A stretch of 62,341 nucleotides of DNA from Actinomycetota bacterium (lineage in GTDB: Bacteria; Actinomycetota; Acidimicrobiia; IMCC26256; PALSA-610), in contig SXHN01000059.1 of the NCBI GenBank assembly GCA_005773635.1, forward strand, positions 1 through 62,341. Direction: 5' to 3'. Positions 32,333-40,388 of this stretch are shown in pieces. Below the pieces are notes generated by a model, which saw nothing but the letters and a program-made list of their open reading frames with translations, was not told the origin of the DNA and did no database searches. Position 1 is the stretch's first letter; each line of letters starts with the position of its first letter. The position numbers and the translations under genes are program-made.

Positions 32333-33430
32333 ATGTCAGAGGACCGATCCGACCCTGCGGCACACGTTGTGGCCAATGATGGGGCGGCCGCCGCGTTCGA
32401 CGCCGACGTCGTTGCGATCCAGTATCGCGAATCGCTGCTGGGCGAAATCGAGCGCGACGTTCGCGACCGTCGCCGTGGTGGATTTATTACCGAGGAATTC
32501 GAAGCCGACCTCGATGGTGCGTGGGCTGAAGTGTCACCGTATGGGGCATCTGGCGGCGGATTTGAAAGCGTTGCGGATCAGGCGGCTCGGCACGCGATTG
32601 TCGACTATGACGCACCAATCTTGGGGAGTAAACCGCTTCGTTTGGTGAAACGCGCCGTCAAACTGCTCACGGCCTGGTACTTGATCTTCGTCGGACGGCA
32701 GTTGGTGGCGTTCGCGGGTACAGCGTTGCGCGCGATGCGAATTCTGGCTCGCCGCGTTGATGTGCTCGAACGCAATACGCCAACCACTGATCCACGAGTG
32801 CAGGTGGCGCTGCTACCAGTAGAACACGACCTCGACGTGAGTGTTTGGGTGGGCGAGGTGGTCGCGGCGATAGAGACCGCGGTTGTCTCGGGGCGGGTCG
32901 TGCATCTCGACTGTGCGAGCGGAGTATTGGTTGCTGCACTCGCTGCCCGATCGATCGACGTGTACGGCATCGACCCCCGGCCCGATGCTGGTGGAGCCGC
33001 CGATGTGCACAACGTCGAGGTTCGACGAGATTCTGCGCTGGCGCATCTGCGCAAACAACCGACAGGCGTTCTGCGCGCGGTCGTGTTGTCCGGCTGCGTC
33101 GATCGGTTGCCGCTCGGTGACCAACTTGAGCTGATCGAGGCATCGGTCGCGGCAACGCATCCACAGGGTGTAGTGGTCTTACTCGGTAGCAATCCGCAGG
33201 CTTCGTCGGTACAGAACTCTCCTTTGGTACGCGATCTTGCAGTCGGTCGTCCGCTGCACGCTGAAACGTGGGTGCACCTACTACAGAGGTCGGGCATGTT
33301 TGATGTTGGGGTGAGCTTCGCCGCGACGAGTATTCCTGACGAGATCGCATTGAATTCCGACCCGGCAATGCTCATGCTGGCAGAGAAGGTCTATGCACCC
33401 ACCGCGTTTTGCATCGTGGCCCGCAAGTAG
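32333..33430 (+). CDS. Membrane-associated class I methyltransferase of the glycan island
   Basis: 365 aa. The N-terminal ~110 residues are acidic and helical; a hydrophobic stretch LLTAWYLIFVGRQLVAFAGTAL (about 112-133) may touch the membrane; a Rossmann methyltransferase follows with motif I VVHLDCASGVLVAALAA and VYGIDPRPDAGG. The C-terminal half (EASVAATHPQGVVVLLGSNP) keeps the class I fold. ATG at 32333. It is divergent from the minus-strand GT run and leads the plus-strand GT pair. A chain-capping methyltransferase, as WbdD does in some O-antigen systems, is an attractive role but WbdD's kinase domain is not seen. Confidence 0.72.
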   Translation: MSEDRSDPAAHVVANDGAAAAFDADVVAIQYRESLLGEIERDVRDRRRGGFITEEFEADLDGAWAEVSPYGASGGGFESVADQAARHAIVDYDAPILGSKPLRLVKRAVKLLTAWYLIFVGRQLVAFAGTALRAMRILARRVDVLERNTPTTDPRVQVALLPVEHDLDVSVWVGEVVAAIETAVVSGRVVHLDCASGVLVAALAARSIDVYGIDPRPDAGGAADVHNVEVRRDSALAHLRKQPTGVLRAVVLSGCVDRLPLGDQLELIEASVAATHPQGVVVLLGSNPQASSVQNSPLVRDLAVGRPLHAETWVHLLQRSGMFDVGVSFAATSIPDEIALNSDPAMLMLAEKVYAPTAFCIVARK

Positions 33431-33440
33431 TAGCGACGCG

Positions 33441-34511
33441 GTGCACACGAGTCGACCAATCCACCAGTTTCTTCCTTCCCTCGCGCCGCGTGACGCCATC
33501 GGTTCCCACACTCTTGCGATTCAAGGCGCGCTGCGAAACGCTGGAATCACTTCGGAGATTTTCGCGGGAGAAATCCATCGCGATTTACGAACGGCTGCTC
33601 GTTCGTACAAGGAATGGAAATCCGGATCCGACGCGATCTTGATGTATCACGCAGCGATCGGCTGCTCACTCGGCGATTGGATCGCTCAGCGTGAGGAAAC
33701 GCTCGTTCTCGACTATCACAACATTACGCCTGGAAAATATTTCGAGACGTGGGCGCCTGAGACCGGGCTTTTGCTCGCGCAAGGTCGCTCTCAGCTTGCT
33801 CGGTTGGCCCCCGCCGCCGCACTAGGAATCGCAGATTCTCAATTCAACGCGACCGAACTCGTAGATCTCGGCTGTTCCCGTACCGCTATTGTGCCCATAT
33901 TCATTGATCCTTCGCAATGGGGATCGGTCGACGGCGCTGCTCGTGATCATTTGCGCTCAACCAAGCGCGGCACTGATTGGCTCTTTGTCGGGCGCGTCGC
34001 TGCTAACAAGGCACATCATGATCTGTTGTGTTGTTTCGCGATGTACTGCCAGGTTTTCGACCCGCATGCTCGTCTATGGCTTGTCGGCGGTGTGAGCTCA
34101 GGGGAATATTGGCACGCCCTTCACCGTCTGGCCGACCGTCTGGGCATCAGCGAGAGCGTGATGTTTGCAGGGTCGGTTACTCAAGGTGAGCTCGGAGCGT
34201 ATTTCGATGTTGCCGATGTGTTCGTGTGCGTTTCGGACCATGAAGGCTTTTGTGTTCCGCTCGTCGAGGCGATGTGGTGGGATTTGCCTGTCGTTGCATT
34301 CGGCTCCACCGCGATTCCCGACACTGTGCGCGATGCAGGAGTTGTGTTGCGGGACAAGCAACCTGCTGTGGTTGCAGCAGCCGTTGATCGCGTTCTGACC
34401 GACGCGGCGCTCCGTGACGAACTGATAGCCGCGGGGCGGCGCAGAGTGCAAGACTTTGCGCCAGCGCGAACCGCCAAGAAATTGCTCAGCGTGTTGGCCA
34501 CGGTCGAGTAA
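33441..34511 (+). CDS. Glycosyltransferase family 4 (paralogue A)
   Basis: 356 aa GT-B enzyme starting at GTG 33441, 10 nt after the methyltransferase; an upstream frame overlaps that gene. IHQFLPSLAPRDAIGSHTLAI opens it; LDYHNITPGKYFETW and LGIADSQFNATELVDLGCSRTAIVPI follow; C-lobe SDHEGFCVPLVEAM holds the EX7E. It shares the same blocks with the next gene (IHQFLP..., LDYHNLTPPRFFDGW, LGIADSSFNASDLQLFGCARTAVAPV), so the two are tandem paralogues. Confidence 0.82.
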   Translation: MHTSRPIHQFLPSLAPRDAIGSHTLAIQGALRNAGITSEIFAGEIHRDLRTAARSYKEWKSGSDAILMYHAAIGCSLGDWIAQREETLVLDYHNITPGKYFETWAPETGLLLAQGRSQLARLAPAAALGIADSQFNATELVDLGCSRTAIVPIFIDPSQWGSVDGAARDHLRSTKRGTDWLFVGRVAANKAHHDLLCCFAMYCQVFDPHARLWLVGGVSSGEYWHALHRLADRLGISESVMFAGSVTQGELGAYFDVADVFVCVSDHEGFCVPLVEAMWWDLPVVAFGSTAIPDTVRDAGVVLRDKQPAVVAAAVDRVLTDAALRDELIAAGRRRVQDFAPARTAKKLLSVLATVE

Positions 34512-34516
34512 TTCAC

Positions 34517-35605
34517 ATGACCTTTGAAATTCACCAATTTCTGCCAACGTGGGAGCAGGGTGCGATCGGGACTCACGCATTCGCATTGCATGAAATGTGT
34601 AATGAAGCTGGAATCCGTTGCAGTACATGGGCGAGTGAAGTGCGAGCGGGGCTTGGAGATGTTGCCGGGTTGGCGAGTGACTATTTGGCCGACCTTGCTC
34701 CTCGACCCAACTCCGTGTTGCTGTATCACGTTGCCGTCGGCGCCGAACTTGGGGACCAACTCATGCTTCGGCCCGAGCCCCTTGTGCTTGATTATCACAA
34801 TCTGACACCGCCAAGATTTTTTGATGGTTGGCATCCCGCACTCGCTGAAAACCTTGAAGTGGGGCTGGCTCAGGTCAAAAAGCTGGCGAGTCGGTGCGTA
34901 CTGGGGATCGCGGATTCATCCTTCAACGCATCTGATCTGCAACTGTTCGGTTGTGCACGTACGGCGGTCGCGCCGGTATTCATGGACTTGCACAAACCCG
35001 TTGCGCGTGAACTGGAATTGCAACTCCAGTTGGAACGCAACAGTGGCAGAGGTACAACCTGGTTGTTTGTTGGGCGTATCGCACCGAACAAAGCGCAACA
35101 CGAGATTGTCCGTGCGTTTGCCTGGTATCGCCAAGCCTACGAACCAGACGCACAGTTGTGGCTAGTAGGCGCGGGGCCGGCGGACGCGTATAAGGCTGCA
35201 TTGGTGCGGCTCATTGAGCGCCTTGAGCTCACTCATGCGGTCCGCATTGTTGGCTCGGTGCGCGAGCCCGATCTTGGCGCGTACTACGCGGCTGCAGATG
35301 TGTACGTGAGTCTGTCTCAGCACGAGGGGTTTGGCGTGCCGTTGGTGGAAGCGATGGCTGCCCATCTGCCGGTTGTGGCTTTTGGTGCGGCTGCTGTGAC
35401 CGAGACTGTTGGCGGGGCCGCAGTAGTCATCGATTCTTGCGATCCCGCGTTGGTAGCGGGCTGCGTGGCCCGAGTGATGCGCGATGAAGACTTGCGCACA
35501 CAGCTGATTGTTGAGGGCGTACGCCGAGCGTCGTGCTTCTCACGGCAAGCTACGACTGATCGTTGGCTTGACGTGTTGCATCAGCTCGCGACGATTGTGC
35601 ACTGA
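34517..35605 (+). CDS. Glycosyltransferase family 4 (paralogue B)
   Basis: 362 aa, the tandem paralogue of the gene before it (5 nt between). IHQFLPTWEQGAIGTHAFALHEM, LDYHNLTPPRFFDGW, FVGRIAPNKAQHEIVRAFAWY and SQHEGFGVPLVEAMAAHLPVV (EX7E donor loop). ATG at 34517. Convergent with the third GT4 gene 35669-37075. Likely acts with paralogue A on the same acceptor. Confidence 0.83.
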   Translation: MTFEIHQFLPTWEQGAIGTHAFALHEMCNEAGIRCSTWASEVRAGLGDVAGLASDYLADLAPRPNSVLLYHVAVGAELGDQLMLRPEPLVLDYHNLTPPRFFDGWHPALAENLEVGLAQVKKLASRCVLGIADSSFNASDLQLFGCARTAVAPVFMDLHKPVARELELQLQLERNSGRGTTWLFVGRIAPNKAQHEIVRAFAWYRQAYEPDAQLWLVGAGPADAYKAALVRLIERLELTHAVRIVGSVREPDLGAYYAAADVYVSLSQHEGFGVPLVEAMAAHLPVVAFGAAAVTETVGGAAVVIDSCDPALVAGCVARVMRDEDLRTQLIVEGVRRASCFSRQATTDRWLDVLHQLATIVH

Positions 35606-35668
35606 ATGCGCTCGCCACGATGCGACCCTCGACTCACAAGCAACGAAACGGGGTTCTGCGCATTGCAA

Positions 35669-37075
35669 TCAGAGCGAGCGTGCCTCGTCGGTATTGCGTA
35701 TCGAGATGCAGAACTCTTGTCCTGAAGTATCCCAGGTGCGCGGTTGATACGCGACTTGGATCTCGGACTCTCTTGTCGTTCTCGTAGCCGGATCGAGATA
35801 CTTTGCGAGGGCGTCAAGCCACTCGTTGCTACAAAATGGGCTCGCGTAGTCGGCGAGGGCCCCGCCAACCTCAGGTAGTGAAGATTGTGTCGTCGTGATA
35901 CAGATTTTGCCGTGCGCGAGTGATTCCGCGACTGGGAGTCCCCAGCCTTCATAGAGGGACGGGTAGACGGTCATCATGCAGTTGCGATACAGCCATTCGA
36001 GTTGATTGTCGTGTATCGATTCGAGGATTTGAATGTGTGCGTTGACGGCGGGGTCGTTGCGGATTGCGTGCTCCGTCGACTCCGCGAGCCAGCCGATGCG
36101 GCCCACGCAGTACAACGTCGGGAGTTGGATGCCTCGCCGCGCCGCCTCGCAGTATGCCTGGTACAGCACTATTTGATTCTTTCGAACCTCGAGGGTTCCG
36201 ACACACAAAACGAATGGCGCGTCGGGATCGATTTCTTGGGGCGGTGTTGCGACGTCATGAGCGGACGCAGCGGCGCTTGCAGTGCCCAGTCGTACTACCT
36301 CGACGGATACGTCGCTTCGCAAGGAGAGACTGTTTGCGATCACGAATTGTTCTACATCGTTGCGCGTGTTTTGCGAAATGCACACGATGCGTTTGCAGAG
36401 CGGGAGCACTTGTACGAGGAACGGTGTCACGATCGATGCCGCTCCGCGTGCGGCCCACTGTGGATACATGCTGGGGATGAGGTCGTAGACGACTTGGGTG
36501 ATTTCGAGCGACTTCTCGTTGGCGACATGGTGAAGATGGTGCGCGTATCCCGGCGTCAGCCAATTCGCGCCGATGATGACGAGTCGATCACCGGGTGCGA
36601 AGGGTGTGACCGCACGCATGGGGCCGGGGTCGGAGCCCAACCGATTGCCCAACCGATTGCCTAGACGATTACCCAGTCGGTTTCTGAGACGGTTGTTGAG
36701 ACGGTGCTGCAGCCGGCTGAAACGCGACCGGGGTGGGCTTGGCCGCGCCGTTAGTAGGTCGGAGGTTCTTAGAGTGCTTTCACAGTGGGGGTCGAATGGG
36801 TCACGCAATGCCGATTCGGAGGCTGGCACGAATGCTCCGACCTTCGGGTCGAACCGGCAACATTTGGTCGGCCCGGGGAGTTGGAGCACGCGCTGGCCCC
36901 ATTCGTGGACGACTCGCTGGATGCCAGTTGGCGCGCCTTGCCAATCGGAAATATCGGTGACATCGACCCAGGTCGTCGAGATTTGCGCAGGTGCCATAGC
37001 CATCGATTCGAACTTATCGTTGTGGGCTCGGGTGGGCGCCACACTCCGTGCGACGCAAGGTGGTTGAGCTTCCAC
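35669..37075 (-). CDS. Glycosyltransferase family 4 with internal NRLG repeat
   Basis: 468 aa. GT-B with TTWVDVTDISDWQGAPTGIQRV (DVTD..., GIQRV acceptor loop), LVIIGANWLTPGYAHHL, LCVGTLEVRKNQIVLYQAY and YPSLYEGWGLPVAESLAHGK (EX7E). Residues about 121-147 hold a run of NRLG/NRLR tetrapeptides coded by a 12-nt tandem repeat, giving an arginine-rich insert that interrupts the N-lobe. Start GTG 37075 is uncertain; ATG 37003 (MAMAPAQ) would remove 24 residues. Divergent from the amidase gene. Confidence 0.8.
   Translation of the reverse strand: MEAQPPCVARSVAPTRAHNDKFESMAMAPAQISTTWVDVTDISDWQGAPTGIQRVVHEWGQRVLQLPGPTKCCRFDPKVGAFVPASESALRDPFDPHCESTLRTSDLLTARPSPPRSRFSRLQHRLNNRLRNRLGNRLGNRLGNRLGSDPGPMRAVTPFAPGDRLVIIGANWLTPGYAHHLHHVANEKSLEITQVVYDLIPSMYPQWAARGAASIVTPFLVQVLPLCKRIVCISQNTRNDVEQFVIANSLSLRSDVSVEVVRLGTASAAASAHDVATPPQEIDPDAPFVLCVGTLEVRKNQIVLYQAYCEAARRGIQLPTLYCVGRIGWLAESTEHAIRNDPAVNAHIQILESIHDNQLEWLYRNCMMTVYPSLYEGWGLPVAESLAHGKICITTTQSSLPEVGGALADYASPFCSNEWLDALAKYLDPATRTTRESEIQVAYQPRTWDTSGQEFCISIRNTDEARSL
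36635..36715 (-). repeat. 12-nt tandem repeat within a glycosyltransferase gene
   Basis: About six degenerate copies of a 12-nt unit of the kind cccaaccgattg on the plus strand, coding for four-residue repeats N-R-L-G on the minus strand. The copies nearest 36640-36660 are identical; the outer ones have drifted. Typical of a slippage-prone minisatellite in a coding region. Confidence 0.75.
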
Positions 37076-37096
37076 TGTATGTGAGTATCGCGTTCG

Positions 37097-37144
37097 CTAG
37101 TTTGTGTTGTCTATGTTGTCAAAACTAGTGACTGTGGCTAGACG
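37097..37144 (+). promoter_or_regulatory. Candidate promoter/operator between the GT and amidase genes
   Basis: The 102-nt divergent gap holds an inverted repeat CTAGTTT/AAACTAG (37097-37103, 37122-37128), a -35-like TTGTCA (37116-37121) and a weak -10 TAGACG (37139-37144) at 17 nt. ACTAGTG occurs again just before the start codon (37173-37179). Suggestive only. Confidence 0.3.
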
Positions 37145-37177
37145 GGACAAAAACGATGATTGTTGAGGTGATCACTA

Positions 37178-38755
37178 GTGGTGCATGAAGCGCAATGTCC
37201 ATGCTGCGGCGCTGATGGTCACCGTCTCGAAACTCCGGCACCGGATCGTGTCGAAGGCTGGGAACCGACGATCGCGAGTTTGGGGATTGGTCGGCGCCAC
37301 TTGATCCGCGCGGGCGCAGGCCTGGTTGTTGGCGGAGGCGCGATCGCATCGCTGCACCGCATGGGGTTGAGCGCCGCGTCGGCTGCTCCAAAGTACAACC
37401 TCACCTGGCCGGCTCCCGCGATCATCGCTCGATCAACGTGGGGCGCGAAAGAATCATTGCGAAGGGGACCGGCGACCTACGACGCAAAAGTCGAGAAATT
37501 GATTGTGCATCACACGGCTACGCCGAACGGATCGCAACATGCGCGTTCGACGCTGGTACAGAACTTGTATACCTACAACCTGTCACGGTCGTATATCGAT
37601 CTTGCATACAACTTTGTCATCGATGAAAACGGCCGCATCTATGAGGGGCGCTGGGCAGCCGACTATCGCGCCGGAGTCGTTCACACCGGGGAAAATTCGA
37701 AAGGTCACCAGGTACGGGGCGCGCACGCGTTATATCACAATGACCGCACCATCGGGATTGCCCTGCTCGGCACATACAGTTCTGTGACTCCATCTCCTGC
37801 AATGGTGAACGCGCTCGTCGAAGTGTTGGCATGGAAGTGCGCTCGGTGGGGGATTGATCCGACGGGACGGTCGAGCTACGCGGACTCACGAGGAGCTCGT
37901 ACGGTTCTCAACAACATTTCCGGACATCGTGACGTCCGCCAGACGTTGTGTCCCGGTGATGCGACTCGTGCCATTATGCCATCGATCCGCGATCGGGTCG
38001 AGAAGCGTTTGAAAGCCCCTCAGCAGGCGTATTGGGTGATTGCCAACGACGGAAGGATGTTCGCGAATGGAAGCGCGCCCAAAATCCCCGCAGTAAATCT
38101 GACGGGTGGGGTGGTTGACGCGGTCAGTCCGCAGGGCCGCGCCGGTATGTGGCTGTTGGCCGCGAATGGGCGCGTTGCTGCTGTGGCGACGGCTCGGCAT
38201 TACGGCGATGCAGCAAAACTGAATCTCAAACGACCAACGGTGGCTATGGCCTCAACCGAAACTGGCAGCGGCTACTTCCTCGTCGCTTCCGATGGTGGCG
38301 TGTTTACGTTTGGTGATGCGCAGTTTCGTGGCTCGATGGGCGGCAAGAAAATTAATGCCGCGATGACCGCGATTGCTGTGACTCCGACCGGAAACGGTTA
38401 TTGGATGTTGGCGCGCGATGGTGGCGTGTTTACCTTCGGCGACGCCCAATTCTCGGGCTCCGCATGGCCTTGCCCGTCATCAAATCCTGCGGTCGGACTG
38501 CTAGCTACGCGAAGTGGCAAGGGATACTGGATCGTGCAAGGCAATGGTCGCCTCACTGCGTTCGGTGATGCAACTCCGACGAAATTTGTGCTGGCACCGA
38601 AGGCACCCATCGTGTCGCTTCGTCGAGGGGCGGGTGGGTTGACAGGCCTTGCACGTGATGGTTCGTTTGTGCGCACACCTTCTGCCCCAGCACTCCCGTC
38701 GATCACCAAGCGACTAAACGGGTTGTCGGCAGTTGCAGTGCTCGGAACCGTCTAA
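37178..38755 (+). CDS. Exported PGRP/amidase_2-type peptidoglycan amidase with C-terminal six-fold repeat domain
   Basis: 525 aa. N-terminus has a CPCC motif (Cys7, Cys9, Cys10), a twin-arginine-like GRRHLIRAG (38-46) and a hydrophobic helix. The amidase domain (about 80-275) starts ARSTWGAKESLRRGP; zinc ligands are HHTA (111-112), SGHRD and LCPG, and it should cleave the N-acetylmuramoyl-L-alanine bond. The last ~240 residues are about six repeats of a ~40-45 residue unit (GSGYFLVASDGGVFTFGDAQF being the clearest). GTG 37178 or 37181; GAGGTGA upstream. Sits beside the glycan genes and may process the wall they decorate. Confidence 0.88.
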   Translation: MVHEAQCPCCGADGHRLETPAPDRVEGWEPTIASLGIGRRHLIRAGAGLVVGGGAIASLHRMGLSAASAAPKYNLTWPAPAIIARSTWGAKESLRRGPATYDAKVEKLIVHHTATPNGSQHARSTLVQNLYTYNLSRSYIDLAYNFVIDENGRIYEGRWAADYRAGVVHTGENSKGHQVRGAHALYHNDRTIGIALLGTYSSVTPSPAMVNALVEVLAWKCARWGIDPTGRSSYADSRGARTVLNNISGHRDVRQTLCPGDATRAIMPSIRDRVEKRLKAPQQAYWVIANDGRMFANGSAPKIPAVNLTGGVVDAVSPQGRAGMWLLAANGRVAAVATARHYGDAAKLNLKRPTVAMASTETGSGYFLVASDGGVFTFGDAQFRGSMGGKKINAAMTAIAVTPTGNGYWMLARDGGVFTFGDAQFSGSAWPCPSSNPAVGLLATRSGKGYWIVQGNGRLTAFGDATPTKFVLAPKAPIVSLRRGAGGLTGLARDGSFVRTPSAPALPSITKRLNGLSAVAVLGTV

Positions 38756-38764
38756 CGCTCGGGG

Positions 38765-40210
38765 CTACAGCTCAAGAGGCTCGTGGCTGATGACGGCAAC
38801 GAGGTCTTGCATTGTGGCGCTATGAGATTTCATCTCGCGAAACAGCAATAGCGTGATGGTTATTGCAGCGAGCATGCTGCTGGCGAGGAATGCAAGTTGC
38901 GCACGGGTAAACACATCGTCGCCGAATGGCATGACCGCTACAAACCCGAGACCGCCAACGAGCCAACCCAAGGTAAGTTTCGAGTACGCCTTCAACGCGA
39001 TCAACCCTTGGGCAAGGGTGAATGCAACGATGTAGGCCGCTGCACCCGCGGCAAGCAGCGCGAGTTCGGAGTTTGACAGCGTCCACTTTGACTGGAAAAC
39101 GAGCTTGCCTACAGTGCTTCCGAGGGCCAACGATCCGACGATGCCGAGTCCGCCAATGCCGATCACAAGGACCAAGAGCTTCAAGAGCCCAGCCCGAAAC
39201 TCATCATGACGACCGGCCGCGGCGCTCGCCGCCAATTTCGGTAGCAATGCTGCTTGCACGGCTTGAAACATCAGCAGCGGTACGCGCGCTAAGAACATCG
39301 CGGTCACGAACCCGGCTAACAATCGTTGTTCTTCTGCGCCGGATCCAACGAGCGTCTGCGCTGCGAACACGGGTGCATACGACAACACCTGTGCAAGCAC
39401 TGAACTCGACAAGAGCCAAGCCAGTGCCGTCGACAATTCTGAGTACGACGCGGCAGGGCCGGCTTCGGCGAGTTTCGGAAGCTGGTCGCGCTTTGCCATT
39501 CTTCGGTTCCACAGCAGGGCGGCTGCGACTGCGGCGATAGGTGGTAACACGAGCGCGAAACCGAACATGCCCGTCGAAGCCACTTGACGCGTCACTGTCT
39601 CGCCTTTTTCAACGATCGTGACGGTGTGCGACGTTCCGACAACGATGATCGCCACTGCCGCGATCCGCGCGATCCCTTCGACGCCGTGCATCATGCCGTA
39701 GCTCGAAAAACGCCCGTTGCCCGATAGCGTGCCACGCACTAAAAATGCAGTCGCGTACGTACCGAGAGCGACGATGAACGACGCGATCAATAGCCAATGG
39801 TCGGTCTTGGAAACTCCGACTTTGAAGAGTTGGTCGACGGTTTTGGGCACGAAGATGAACACGGCAAGGGAAATCACCGCGGTGGCGACCGCCAACCCGG
39901 CGCCGAGTCTGACGGCTTTCCACAGAATGGGGCCTCCGCCTTCACCATTTGCTCGTCTGTGCGCGACTGCCCGAGCGACCTCTTGTTCGAGAGGTTGAAA
40001 AAAGCCTGGTGTCGCGACAAATGTGAGTACCCACAGCGCGTTGACGGCGTTGTATCCGGCGTCCGGGAGTCGCTTTTCAGCCATGATTTGGTATCCCCAC
40101 GCCGCGATAGAACCCACCATGAGGCCAATCGCAACGGACCCGGTACCAGCCGGAACGTTCGAGGCCGCAGAATCGGCCATACGCCGGGCACGGGATTGCA
40201 TTGCGGGCAT
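38765..40210 (-). CDS. Oligosaccharide flippase / polysaccharide transporter (MATE-like, PST family)
   Basis: 481 aa, about 12-14 hydrophobic helices, a MurJ/Wzx-type MOP superfamily pattern: SVAIGLMVGSIAAWGYQIMA, NALWVLTFVATPGFFQPLEQEVARAVA (second-helix E motif) and PVFAAQTLVG. It would flip lipid-linked glycan across the membrane. ATG 40210 is picked; internal ATGs at 40201 and 40180 are alternatives. Ends 9 nt from the amidase stop (convergent). Its position closes the glycan island and is functionally consistent with it. Confidence 0.83.
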   Translation of the reverse strand: MPAMQSRARRMADSAASNVPAGTGSVAIGLMVGSIAAWGYQIMAEKRLPDAGYNAVNALWVLTFVATPGFFQPLEQEVARAVAHRRANGEGGGPILWKAVRLGAGLAVATAVISLAVFIFVPKTVDQLFKVGVSKTDHWLLIASFIVALGTYATAFLVRGTLSGNGRFSSYGMMHGVEGIARIAAVAIIVVGTSHTVTIVEKGETVTRQVASTGMFGFALVLPPIAAVAAALLWNRRMAKRDQLPKLAEAGPAASYSELSTALAWLLSSSVLAQVLSYAPVFAAQTLVGSGAEEQRLLAGFVTAMFLARVPLLMFQAVQAALLPKLAASAAAGRHDEFRAGLLKLLVLVIGIGGLGIVGSLALGSTVGKLVFQSKWTLSNSELALLAAGAAAYIVAFTLAQGLIALKAYSKLTLGWLVGGLGFVAVMPFGDDVFTRAQLAFLASSMLAAITITLLLFREMKSHSATMQDLVAVISHEPLEL

Positions 40211-40227
40211 GGTAAACCGAAGTTGCG

Positions 40228-40320
40228 ATGAAGACCCGCACGCTCCTATTGCTCTGCGCAGTTTGCGCGGCTGTGATTCTGGGCGCCGGTTTGGCATTTG
40301 TGTTTGTGATCGGTTTTTGA
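40228..40320 (+). CDS. Candidate 30-aa single-helix membrane peptide
   Basis: A short frame (ATG 40228 to TGA 40320) reads MKTRTLLLLCAVCAAVILGA then about ten more hydrophobic residues ending VFVIGF. A basic head and one long hydrophobic helix are what a small membrane protein looks like. No convincing Shine-Dalgarno. It is divergent from the flippase and 68 nt before lpd. It may be real or a chance frame. Confidence 0.35.
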   Translation: MKTRTLLLLCAVCAAVILGAGLAFVFVIGF

Positions 40321-40388
40321 TTGGCGTTTTCCCCGCTTGAGCTGCTTGCCAGGGACCCGGGTAGGGAACCGTCTGAAAGGTGAGTTCG

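Noticed and set aside
36635-36715. Tandem repeats as a CRISPR array
   Set aside because: The 12-nt units are contiguous, without spacers, and code in frame for NRLG within a glycosyltransferase.
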